Of a stretch of DNA of 64,000 nt, positions 25,195 through 36,500 are shown one piece after another. Every line of letters begins with the position of its first letter. Within the stretch, counting starts at the first letter, position 1. Origin of the DNA: Syngnathus acus (Eukaryota > Chordata > Actinopteri > Syngnathiformes > Syngnathidae); assembly GCF_901709675.1 (NCBI RefSeq), contig NC_051095.1:5827956-5891955 (forward strand). The letters are read 5' to 3'. A model generated the notes under the pieces. That model was not told where the DNA came from. It worked only from the letters and a program-made list of their open reading frames with translations, and ran no database searches. Made by a program: the position numbers and the translations under genes.

Positions 25195-26232
25195 CCCTGC
25201 ACGGCGGAGAGGCAGCGTCATTTTAACCCCGCGGCCTTTTTCCCACCTGCTGTGACAGCGACGTTGTGAGGGTTAAATGCGGAAGTGGCACTGAAGTTAC
25301 GCGTGTGCGAGTCACAAGTCTCAAATCTTGCTTGACCTTCAAATGACTATGGCAAAAATCAAATCACATGCGACAGGAAGAGCAACTCAGTCCCAAGTCC
25401 TAAAATTGTGTCTGACCCCCCCTTCCCCACATTTAGGCAGCCAGCTGGCAGCCGGACCAAAACGGAAAGACACGACGACTCGCTGATCACAAGCCGGGCC
25501 GCATAATAAGCAGCCCTAATCGTCATGGCGACTGACAAGATTAAATGCCAAAATCCAAACAAAGAAAAAGCAGAAGACACACTTCTCATAAAATCAGGGA
25601 GACTCACCAGTGGCTTGGAAGCTCGGCAGTGCACTGACACGTGAAACCGGCTGCAAGCGACACACACCTACGACCCAAAATACATCCCCCCCTCCCCTTA
25701 ACCCAGATACACGAGCATGGAAAGGCCCTCGGAAGGGCAAGGCAAGCACTGTGATATTGGTCCTGCATCTTTATTCAACAAAAGCAAGTCGGAATCACCG
25801 TATGTTTTGATTTCTGAGCCCGTAAGGCCAGGGGTGTCAAAGTCATTTTTATCGCGGGCCGAAACGTAGTCATAGTGTCCATTACGACTGTCGACCCAAA
25901 TAAATGTATGAATGTCTCATACCATATACGGTATAGGCTACACAGACGAGTAAGAACTGTTCAAATTTTTACAAAGATGAATGGTAATAATTGCTCGACA
26001 CATCTCTATTTTTTCTATTAATAATTGCTAGAAACATTTATTCGTTAAAAGTGAAGACAATTTTAGCATAAAGTCGACCCACAATTTAGGCCAAATATAA
26101 TTGCGCTGCGGGCCAAAGTTTGACACCTCTGCGCATAGACTGTGAACTTTAAACTCCAAAGTCCATCTGAGGCCAAAACAGCGCCATGTCGTCCATATTG
26201 AATGAATTTTGTGTGAGGCGAACATCTTTATG
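25195..26232. other. Spacer between the two TRIM genes
   Basis: Contains the 5' flank of TRIM copy A (short GC-rich stretch at 25195-25260), an hAT-like MITE at 25829-26131, and the 3' flank of copy B. A 293-residue open frame on the + strand overlapping copy A is an antisense shadow. Confidence 0.7.
25829..26131. mobile_element. hAT-like MITE (CAGGGGTG family)
   Basis: Starts CAGGGGTGTCAAAGTC and ends TTTGACACCTCTG, imperfect inverted termini about 300 bases apart, with the GCGGGCC phrase near each end. No coding capacity. Same family as 37661-37991. The flanking 8-mers are not convincing duplicates, suggesting age. Confidence 0.7.
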
Positions 26233-29200
26233 TCAGGTATGTTTGACAGGTGTGATGGCGAGAGGGGCCGTGTTCTTGCCCGCCTGGCTGAGGCAGGGAC
26301 TGAAGATGGGGTACACATTTTCAGTAAAGTTGTGAGCAAAGGTGTAGAGGTGCAGGCGGGCCTTGGGGTCATAGAAAGAGATTTGGCCGCCTTCGTAATC
26401 CAGGAAAATTCCCACTTTAGCGGGCAGGGACGGCAGCGTGAGAGGAAGGCGGGAGGTGGCCAGCGCTTTCACTTGGCCGTTCTTCAGCCACAAGCACCAA
26501 TAGCCGCCGGCGGGACTCAACGTGATCTCGCCTTTGCGTCGGGCCGAGGCGTTGGCCACGCCCAAAGTCCAGGAGGTCTTACGAGCCACGTCCACCTCCC
26601 AGTAGTGACGTCCCGAGTTCAGAGCCTCCCGGCCCAGGACGAAGAGGGCCAGGCTGAAACGTTTGGGGCCGTCGGAGTGAGCCGTCTTGCGTTCCTCGTA
26701 CCTCACCTGGCGGCCGTCGTCGGACAGCACCAGGTTCTTCTGGGCGGTGGCTGGGTCCAGGATGACCTCACCTGAGCAATACAATACAACTTTGAGACTC
26801 ACGGGCAATTCAAACGGCACTTGAACGTGAGTGACTGGGTAAGAAGCGCCATCTGGTGGCCATATTTGAACAAAAGTGACTCACTCGTGTAGTTCTGCAC
26901 CTTGCGGAGCTCTGAGGGTCAAGACAGAGGCTGCGTTACACACAAGGCCAAACCACAAGTTTCCGTTTGAAAAGCAACAGACCCGCTTGTCTCACCTTTG
27001 CCGTACAGCCTCTTCAGCTCCTCTTGAAACTTGTCGACGAGGCCGCTGACCGATGAACGGATGGTCCCCAGGTAGAGGTCCGTGTTGATGCTCACGGCGG
27101 ACCAGTCGGTGAGCTCGGGAAGTGGTGGCAGGGTGGCCATGTGCTGCACGGAGCAAATGGGAATGATAAACAACCACAACAGCAACGTGAAACACATACA
27201 AGATTCACGATTTTTCAAGATTCGCGTCCGTGACCAGGATGACTGAGAATCTATATACTACAGACACAGTTCTGCATTGGTGGCATCTTTGTTTAGGCAA
27301 AAGTAGTCATTTGCCGCCATCTGTTGACATCAATAGGCAATTACAGCACAATAGAAAGTTGGCGCAGCAATGACTTTGATATTGGCCTACCTGCAAGAAG
27401 ACCACTTTGTCCTTGTTCTGGGCCTGGGTGTCCAAATCATGGCTCCGCCTCCTCAGCTGACTAAGTTCATTCTCCAGGCCTCGCGCCAGCTCCTGCGCGT
27501 GGCGCTCGGCCTCGCGCTGCCTCGTGGCGATCAGCTCCGCTAGCTCGGCCTGACTTTGCTCCACTAGGCGCTGCAGTTCGGCAAAAACCTGCCAGCTCTC
27601 CTCCAGCTCCTTCTGGACGCTGGTCTGGAACACACACAGTGTTTACATCGTGGATTGTCTTCTGCGGACAACCCAAAAACTGAATATCAATAAACGGTGA
27701 CTCAACAGGAGGTTGCACATAAACAATCTCATGCAGATGAATTGCCTCCATGGCGGAGGCAATTAAAAGCTCAACCCTAACACCAAGACACTCCTCAGGT
27801 CTACGCAAACAAAAGCATGCGAGGCTTTGCTCCATACCGGTTCCACTGGTTGGACGAGCACATGTGAATGCCTCGCGAGCAGCACGATAAAATGGAACAG
27901 GAAAGGCTGAGAATGAAAGGTTTCAGGGCAGTGTGAGGTACCCGCTTTGGTGTCACCTACAGCACCGGAGTGGAAAGACCACAAAGTTTCTATCACTCCA
28001 ACTGGATAGATTTTAAATGTGGCAGTGAATGAAGGATTTCAGGAAATATTTGCATACCCGTCGGTCTTTAAGAGGTCGGGAAAATAAAAGCCGCACCGCA
28101 GTTTGGCTTTAGCCAAAGGTGCTACTTCTCAAACAAGCTGGCAGGTAAACAAGCTACGAGCTTGTTTACATCCCGGTGGATTAGAAGCACGTGGCTCTAG
28201 CTGAACTGTGGCAGGGTTCTTCTTTCTGGACCTGGATTTGACACCTCTGTCACCAGGTAAAACTAAGATTTGCGCTGTACGAGGAGATTCCTTGCTTGGG
28301 TAAAAGTGACCTGCGCATATGGATACTGAGCAGTAGGTGAGGATTGATTGACCTCTGACCTTGATGACCTTAATGGATTGCTTGACTTCCTCCAGCTTTT
28401 TGGCACGCTCCTTAATCAGGTGCTTCAGCTCGGAGCGTTTTTTCCCCAGGCTGCTCTGTGGGAGAAAGACAGCGCGGTCACGTGAGGAGGATGATGATGA
28501 TGCCAGAGGATGATGCCGGAGTCCGCTTGCCACTGACCAACTTCTTCTTCCACTCGTGGTCTGCGGAGACCACATCGTGGGATTTGTGAGCAGTCTCCAC
28601 GCAGGCAGAGCAGATGCAGATGTGGTCGGTGCGGCAGTAAAGCTCCAGAAGACGCGTGTGCTTTCTACAGATCTTGTCCTCCAGGTTGAAGGTGGGCTCA
28701 ATCAGTCGATGGGACGTCAGAGTCTTTACCTGGAAATTTAAGTCCAACGTCACGAGACAGGTAGTCTGTGCTTTTGAAGCCCCTCAATGTTACCATTCCT
28801 ACTATGACTACCTTTTTATGATGTCTCAAATGGGTTTCGCAGAAGGACCCGGGACAGTTGACGCACGACTTGTGTGCCTTCATCTTCCTCCCGATACAAG
28901 CGTCGCAGGGAATGTCTCCGGCCCGCGCAAACTCACCGGTGTCATAGCTCGGCGATCCCGTCTCGGAACTCAGATTGAGCGCCGAGGCTCGCGTGGACGC
29001 CCCGGGCGATTCGGCCCCGCCAGCCAACGCCATCCCCTGGAACTGAGACGAGATCTCCGCCAGGACCCTGTTGACGCTCATCTCAGGCTTCCTGCTGTAG
29101 TTCTTCTTGCACATGGGGCACAGGAACTTCTTGCTGTGGTTCCAGTAGCCCTGCAGGCAGGCTTTGCAGAAGCTGTGGCCGCATGGCGTGGACACGGGCT

Positions 29201-29273
29201 CCACAAACACTTCCAGGCAGATGGAGCAGGTGAACTGGTCCTCGCTGAGGCCGCGGCCTCCTGGAGAACTCAC
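26233..29273 (-). CDS. TRIM E3 ubiquitin ligase with PRY-SPRY domain (copy B), ATG missing
   Basis: Tandem paralogue of the TRIM gene at 22365-25194. Seven exons join in phase: 28812-29273, 28538-28729, 28360-28455, 27391-27624, 26996-27143, 26885-26911 and 26233-26771, giving 566 codons. RING is intact (CSICLEVF, TPCGHSFC, CPMC). A first zinc motif (CDACIGRK to FCETHLRHH) follows, then B-box2 (CRKHTRLLELYC, CSACVETAHKSH), a coiled coil (the 96- and 234-base exons) and PRY-SPRY (EVILDPATA, GRHYWEVDVA, WTLGVA, GIFLDYEGGQISFYD). The 96-, 148- and 27-base exons have the same lengths as in copy A; copy A's single first exon is split here by an intron. Oddity: where copy A has ATG-TCG-TCC, this copy has GTG-AGT-TCT, with no in-frame ATG before an upstream TGA. 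Translation must start in an unseen upstream exon, at a later ATG that cuts the RING, or not at all. The stated end coordinate is the GTG. Confidence 0.88.
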
Positions 29274-30528
29274 GCCTGGAATCGAGGAGAGGAACTCAAT
29301 GTCCGGTTTGAAAGTTGGCGTTTGTCATCACTCTCAAGTCAAGCAGGAAGTAGCACGTGAGGAATGTCGACCGACAGGAGCTTCCACCTGGCGGCGCAAA
29401 ATCCCTTCCTTGTGGAATGCAAATCAATAACAACTTGAAATTTGAATCAAGAACCAATCTTGTGATTTACTCTCCCGGGCCCAAACGACAACAAAATACA
29501 CGTCTGTATGTTAGTACTAAAAGATCGTTTGGGTTTAACAAGCTTCGCCACACAGGTGTATTAAACATGACAAAGACTGTTGATTTGAGGCTACTCGACT
29601 CGAATACATTTGCCAAAATATTTTTTTTAAAATACTTTGGAGGTGAAAGATAAGTGAAAGAATTCCATCATCCCCCTTCAAACTCACTCTGCATGCTGTC
29701 CCGACGACGCTCACCCCGGCAATAAAGCCGACAGGCCGCTGCCGATACTCACGGAAGCTCCGCGGCCAACCGGGGCCCCTCCCACGCCAGCTCCGAGGGC
29801 GGCGTCCTGAAACCAGACACCCAAAAACACAAAATCACTTGTTTGCTTTTTCAAACGTATTGTAGCTGCTTTCCATATGAGCAGCAGTCGCTGACAAACA
29901 CACCTGGGAAGGAAGAATTGAAGTCAAATACCATATTTACATTCAAATGAAAGCGTTTAGGTTTTCCGTGACAGTTTAATGAACCAACACAAAAGCGCTA
30001 AAAAAGCATAGTGGGCACTTGGATAAAGTTTAATGGATGATGACCAAAACAAACAAAAACATCAAAGCAAAAAAAAAAAAAAAGTCAAGTTCAACTGAGT
30101 AGATTTATGCAGTTTATGAATAAAAGTAAAAAATATACGTCAGTATCCAGACAGCTGCTCATTTTCTAAGCATTTCTTACCGGCCATTGCGGCCCGATTC
30201 AAATCTATATACACACACAATGTATACATTATCAACACGGGCATCTTCTATACATTTACGTGAGCGGAGTGTCAAACCCAGCGCAGCAAATCAAATGTAA
30301 CAAAACAAATCAACTGCAATTGCATGTGAAGCACCATCAAAAAACACACACACACAAAAAGTCTGGCCTTTTTTCTTTGGTAGTGGAATGACACCCACGA
30401 GCGGAGCGTCTCGCTGATATCAAGTCGTCTTTCAAAGCAGCACAGTTGCTTCCGTGTAGCGCTTTGACTGAACTTCCCACACGTTGGAATTTTTGCATGG
30501 CAACCTGAGAAACGTTTTTTTCATCCCG
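29274..30528. other. Spacer between TRIM copy B and shroom4
   Basis: Contains the copy B 5' flank and the shroom4 3' UTR region. An A run lies at about 30069-30082. No coding match. Confidence 0.65.
29753..29816 (-). other. Candidate 5' noncoding exon of TRIM copy B
   Basis: A GC- and CpG-rich stretch ending in a strong donor (GCTTCC then GTGAGTA on the - strand), about 480 bases upstream of copy B's first coding exon. That exon is preceded by acceptor-like ATTCCAG. The stretch contains no ATG, so splicing it in would not supply a start codon. Confidence 0.35.
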
Positions 30529-33500
30529 TCAGTAATGTCCATATCCCACAGACATTCCCAATCCCAGACCGAGGCCCAGCCCCAGACTCTCCCTGAGCCC
30601 TCTCAGTTGCTCCTCTCCCAGCCGGATCTTGTCTTCCAGCTGCTTCTGCTCCACCAGCAGGGCTGCTTTCATCTTCACAAAGTGGCTGATGGGGACACAA
30701 AGCAGGCATGAGGTGGGAGCCATCGAGCAGCAGCGGGACCCTCCTACCTGTAGTCTCGGTGCTGCTCCGGAGAGAGGCATCGGGCCAGAACCCGGCTGAC
30801 GGCCTGCTCCCTGCGGTCGACGTGGTCCTTCAAGTCCTGGGCCTCAGATAGCTGCCTCATGAGCTGGCGCTTTTTCTCCAGCAGGGAGAGCTAGAGAGCA
30901 GCCAGAGGAGCGCAAGATTGGATTGAGTTTCCTCCAGCGGAGGATGAGAAGACCGCCATCTGTTGAGAATGACCTCCTCACCCTCTCGTCATCTTCAGTT
31001 TCAGGGTTGAGCATGTCCAGCGCCGTCTCCACCCTCAGCAGACGCCCCGACAGCGACAGCAGCAGGCTGACCACCTTGTCCAGGTCTCCGATGAACATGC
31101 GGAACTTGTCCACCTCGTTGGGCTTGCACACGCCCACCACCATGCCCTCCACTTCCTCCCCCAGCTGCGCGTTGGCTCGGACGTCGTCCTGAAGCCCCCG
31201 CTGGGCTTCCCTCAGTACTCCCAGTTTCTTTCGCAGGCTCTCCATCAGCTGTCTCTATACGTGTGGACCGAAGGGGAGGCACCAAAAAAAAGCGGTTAAG
31301 ACGGGCCGCCGAGCGACAGCAGGTGACGGCGAGGTAGCTCACCTTGTAGGTAAGCTCGTCGTCTTCTTCCCGCTCTCGGTCGGTCAAATCCTTCATCTGG
31401 GACAAGAGCTGAGCCTTGGCCGCCGACGTGCTGTAATAGGAGGAGCAACTGGAACTCGCGCCGGACTGCCTGACGGGGGAGGACGATGAGATATAACAAA
31501 AAGCTCGGGATATTCTTCTCTTCCCAGACTCAACTTTGCTTACCTGTCCAAGCTATCAGTGTTGTGGAAGGCCCCCTTCCAGCTCTCCGTGCCCGACTCT
31601 CCCTCACCGCTGTGAGGGAAGAGCTCTTCCAAGCTCAGTCTCTCCCTGCCGCTCTCCGGCTGCTCCTCCGCGGAGCTGCACTCCGTCCGGACGCTACCCA
31701 CCGGATCGGCCCGCGGCTCAGTTAAGGTGTCGATGTCCGTCTCCAGGACGGTGGCCGGCAAGGCGAAGCAAGGAAGCTCGCTGGTGAGCGGCTCCTCCTC
31801 CGCGGGAAGTCCCTCGTCTTCCTGGAAGTCGTCGATGTCCGTTTCGAAAGGGACATCCAGTTCTGCCTCCAGGCTGTGGGTGGGACTCGGGCTGAGGGTG
31901 GTCTCCGACTCGGTTCCGGTTTCCTGGACTTTTGGTGTCTCAACACTCTGGACATACATCTGCTGCTGCTGCTGTTGCTTGTGGTTCAGCACAGAGAAGG
32001 ATTCAGGAAGTAAAACACCACTGAGGTGTCCATTTGCCACAGCAAGTGGAAGCGTGTAATCGCTTTGAATTCCGGATGACAGAATTCGCTCCCACTCAGC
32101 TCCAGGTCCGGATGGTGGCTTGTGAGAATTCCACATCTCATCACTGCAAAGACACACAAGATGAAAACAATCTCGGGCTAGCAAATGAATAAGTGAGCAT
32201 ATTTTAGCGGACCTGTTTTGAAGCGCAGGCCGGGCTGCCGTCTCGCTCTCGTGCTGGTGGTCTAAGTAGGTCGGCATCACCGGCCTGAAGGCCCGCCTGG
32301 AGAACATGGGACTGGGTGGGGCGATGGAAAAGGAGAGCTCAGCAAAGTGAGGCGGATCGGCCGGGATGTGGGCGAAGGCGGCATCTGGAGTCCGAGGCTG
32401 GTGGCAGCTGCAACGCGGGCAGCCCTCCGCCACCGCTTCCTGCCTCTGCGGCGGGAGGCTATACGACCTCTGCCTGGACGGCTCGGCGCTAGAAAAGCGC
32501 TGCTCTTCCGAGGGCGGTTCCGTGCAGGGATGTTGCGGAGGGGCGGTCGAAGAAGAAGCAAATAGTGTGTGGTGCGATGATCGCCTGCGGTGGAACTGCT
32601 CCCACTTGGGCGGCGGGGGCCTCGGTGGTGGTTTCTTCTTCTTCTTCTGGCTCAGCGGGTCCTCCGCCGCGTCCGCTCCTTCCTCCACTTCCCTCAACAT
32701 CGGGCCGACGGAACGTGACCGGCGCTGACCGGCATGGAGATCGTTTTCCGACATGGTGCGGCCCCACTGCGTGAGGGGGGCTGCCGCGTGTCCGTTGCAA
32801 TCGTTTCTGTTGCCGATCGCCCGTCCCGGGCTCCACGATGGCTGATGATGCAGACCGATGCCGCCCGCAGGCTGCGACTCCCGTCTCCAGCCGGTGTAGT
32901 CTCTGTCACGTGTGTAAAATATTAACAAATTGAGTCATGGCTCAGATGGACCGACAAAAATCTAAGTATACCATGGAGCCCCCCCCCTTCTCATAAAAAA
33001 AAAAAAAAAAAGGGGGCCATTGATATGGATCGAAATCAACTGTCTCGAAGATTTATAATGATTAATGATTCATGTTAGCATGATGACTTTTCTTCCATAA
33101 AAGGATCTATTTTTTTCTTGGTTACATCGACAACGTTTCATTTGCTATTATTTCATAAACAGCTTGAAGCAAGCACACTTGGTCTCTTATTTGACAAAAG
33201 GTGGAGACCAGAGAGACTTTTAGCCTCCCGAAAGTGATGTTACACAATACGGGGTAAGAATTGTTTTTATTCATATCGAGCGAGGGTGTGAGAATATGCG
33301 CATCGAATACTTTGAGAAGTTTAAATGTGTTCAAAGAGGCCTCAGATTTTCACTCAGATTTTATTCAACAAATTTCTATTTTTTCAAAAATGTTTCCTTT
33401 TTGTTTGGGTTGAGACAAACTTCCTGGCATTTAGATTAAGATCAGGGAAAAACAAGCTGAGTGCACGTCCTAATAAAGCGGAATCCCCCATCCAGCCACT

Positions 33501-36500
33501 GGCTTCCATTTTAAGTCTGGATGATTGCTTTGCTTTCCACACTTGAAACTGATTCCAGCCAAGCAACAGCCAAGTATGACTGGAGTGGGCTTTCCTGCCA
33601 AGCCCTCAACAACCCCGACCACCCGTTCAAATTCTCCTGGAAGTCACTCGGGAACAATCAGGCAGAGAAGACAGACGTGAGCGCACATTTGCAGAAAGGT
33701 CACCGAATACATAAAAGAAATGTCTCACCTCTCCGTCAGGCTGTACTTTCTGTTCAGTTGGCTTGTTTCATGTTGCTGGGCAGGATACTGGGAGGACATT
33801 ACCAGGTGATCACAACACAAAAAGATGGCGTTTTCTTGTTTTTTGTAAACATCACATATGTGATGATAAATTAGAAGCGGTCCCACTCACTTGTGTCGGC
33901 ATGTCCCTCCTTCCCTGGTACAATGTTGGTTGGACTTGGCCGCCGTTGCTCGGATGCGAGTGGTCTTGACGATTCCCGTCTCGCTTCAAGCAAAACTCTT
34001 TCCTTTGCCTTCTCATCTCTTCCTCTCCTTCCTTCTCCAACTGGAGTTCCATCTGGCGTTCCCACAGTCTCACCCTTTCCTGTCGCTCTTTCTCCCTGAG
34101 CCTCTCTCTTTCCACTTCCCTTTCCTGTCGTTCCTTCTCCCGCTGCATCTCAACTTCTCGCGACGTGTTGTCCCTCTTTCTGTCCCGAGCGCTCTCCTCC
34201 CGTTCTTTACCCTGCGCGTGCTCCTTCTTCTTTTGTCTGTCGCACACCGACGGCCTTTTTTCTCGGTCTGCGCTTGAATGCCGCGGCTTTTCTCCCTGGT
34301 AGGAGTACCTCCGTTGGTTTGTGGACGGGCCCCGCTCGCTCCCTTCCTGATACTTCTGGAGTCCGGACGCCTTGCTGGTCTCTTCAAAGAACTTCCTCCT
34401 ATCTGCAAAAGGAAGGATGTCGGACTCCTCCATCCGGGAACAGGAAGCGGAGTGGGCGCAGGTGGGCGCGGAAGTGAAGGCGCAAACGCCGTGCCTCGAC
34501 ACGCTCTCGCCAACGACGCCATACAGTCTACTGGGTTCCGGTTGGAGTTTATGCTCGGGAGTCCAACGCCAGCGGCGGGCCTTGCCGGCCGGAGCCGGCT
34601 CCTCCACCACTCGGACGCCGACACGGAAATTGGGAACGCCCGTGTCCATAATTTGAACGGATGTGGTCGTAGATGCTGAATCGTCACAATTCTGTTTGAC
34701 CGAATTGATTGATTTCTCATCTTGTGCACCAAATATCACTTTGGTTTGGCTTTTGTTGACTTCAGCGTCCGGGTCTTCAGACTCCTCGTGGAGATCTGCA
34801 CCGTCCTCTTCCTGGACCGTTTCCCCGCAAGAGATCAACCCTCCTGGGCCAGCGCTTTGTTGAAGTTGGGCCTTCTTCCTCTGGATCTCGTTTCGGAGGT
34901 TGGTCGCAAAGCGCTCGCTACGGCGACGGTTTCTCCGATGGTTCCTCGAAGAGTTTGGTTTTTTCGCCGTAGCGTCACTGACATTTAAGTTGACTTCACT
35001 TCTTCTCTCATCTGCCCTCTGCTCTTCCAGTAAAGTGTCGACGCTTGCGGCCGCACTAAGAGGCTCAAAATCTCCTCCGAGCATTTGGTCAGCAGGGTCC
35101 ACCCCGCCTTGTGTTGATGGCTCTGCTGTGTCCTCAGGTGCGCTCACAGAGCGGCCCCAAGGGTGGAGATGTTGGATGGCTCCCCTTCCTTCCTCCGAGA
35201 GCACAGATTCAGGAGTGGAGCAGCAGCTTTGCCCCCATTTCTTGGGCGGCTCCCGGCAACGTTCCCGACTCTCCGCTGCATCTGGAGATGCTGAAGACCA
35301 CCGACTACAAGAAGGATGACTGTAAGCTTCCGGCGAGGAGTTATTGCTAGTCAGCTGTGAACATCCAAGTTGTGTCTTATCGGCGTATTTTTGCCACTGA
35401 AGACCAGTAGAAGCGGAATGATTGATTTGCGACTCCTCCTGAAGCTCTACTGAAGCGTGTAAAGGGAACGAAGCAGGTCCGTCAGAGGCCGCAGGGAGCT
35501 GACGAACGGTTGCGTCCAACTCGTCTCTCAGATCACATTCGCTCTGACTGTAGAAGCATTCTAAATGGCTGCTTTCTTCGACTTGTTGGAAGCCGTTAGC
35601 AGTTCCCGGTTCATTGGTCGGAGAAGGCGCCGTTTCCCCGTAGGCGATATCAGTCGGAGCGGAAGCGCAACGTTGGTTTGGAAGATTAGGGCAACCCGGA
35701 TTGTTCTCCAGCCTGTGGTCACTGTTTGGAGAGTGAGCGGGACTGCCGTGTGCTGCTATTCTGCATTCTCCATTTCTTATCAGGTCAAAGTCCCCGCCCC
35801 TCCATGACGAGGGTCTCTCTTTGGGTTTCTGCCTGGGCCTGTTCAATGAGCTGAACTTGAAGCCCACCCGCTGTGCCTCAGCCCGGGCCTCGTCGGATAA
35901 ACGTCCGTCTGCGGCGGCGGCGGAGCTCGGACGAGTCGGCGCCAGGCTTTGCGGGAAGCCGTCGGCGGAGCATACGTCAACGGGCCTGAGCGGCACCGCG
36001 GTGTAGTCGGACATGTTTGAGCTGGTGGAGAAGGAGCTGTAGGCCGAGTCTCTCTTGCTGTTGAAGAGCGTCTGGTCTACGGGCGAATTGCGCGAGTCGG
36101 AGTAAGGCTGCGGGATGGGCGTGGCTGTGTCCAAGCTCTCCATGGAGCCCAGGGAACTGCTCCGATCGGTGGATGAGTAAGGTCTGCACAACTGGCCCCA
36201 CTGCATGGGCAGGTCACTGAGGAGATTGGTAAAAAAAAAAAAAAAAAAAATGAATGACCAATAAAATGCACTTTTTAAACATATCGTAAGTAAATGAACA
36301 CACACAAAAAATGCACAACTATTGTCTCGCTAAATAAAAAGGCCAGTTTGGTCTGTGTATTTAGATTTGACCTGCACAACAGTGGGAGGAAGAGAGGAAA
36401 TGAGACAGGAGCAGGGACAGGAAATGACAGTCACCCGTGGCCAATGAGGCACGACGGGGAACATGCAAGCCAGCCGCTTGGCACAGACGCAGCGGCACCA

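Noticed and set aside
24388-25269. 293-codon open frame on the + strand
   Set aside because: It is antisense to the RING/B-box exon of TRIM copy A and has no domain; the - strand product has all zinc ligands.
31727-35350. Several + strand open frames of 80-139 codons
   Set aside because: Antisense shadows of the long shroom4 exons, whose - strand product matches SHROOM4 throughout.
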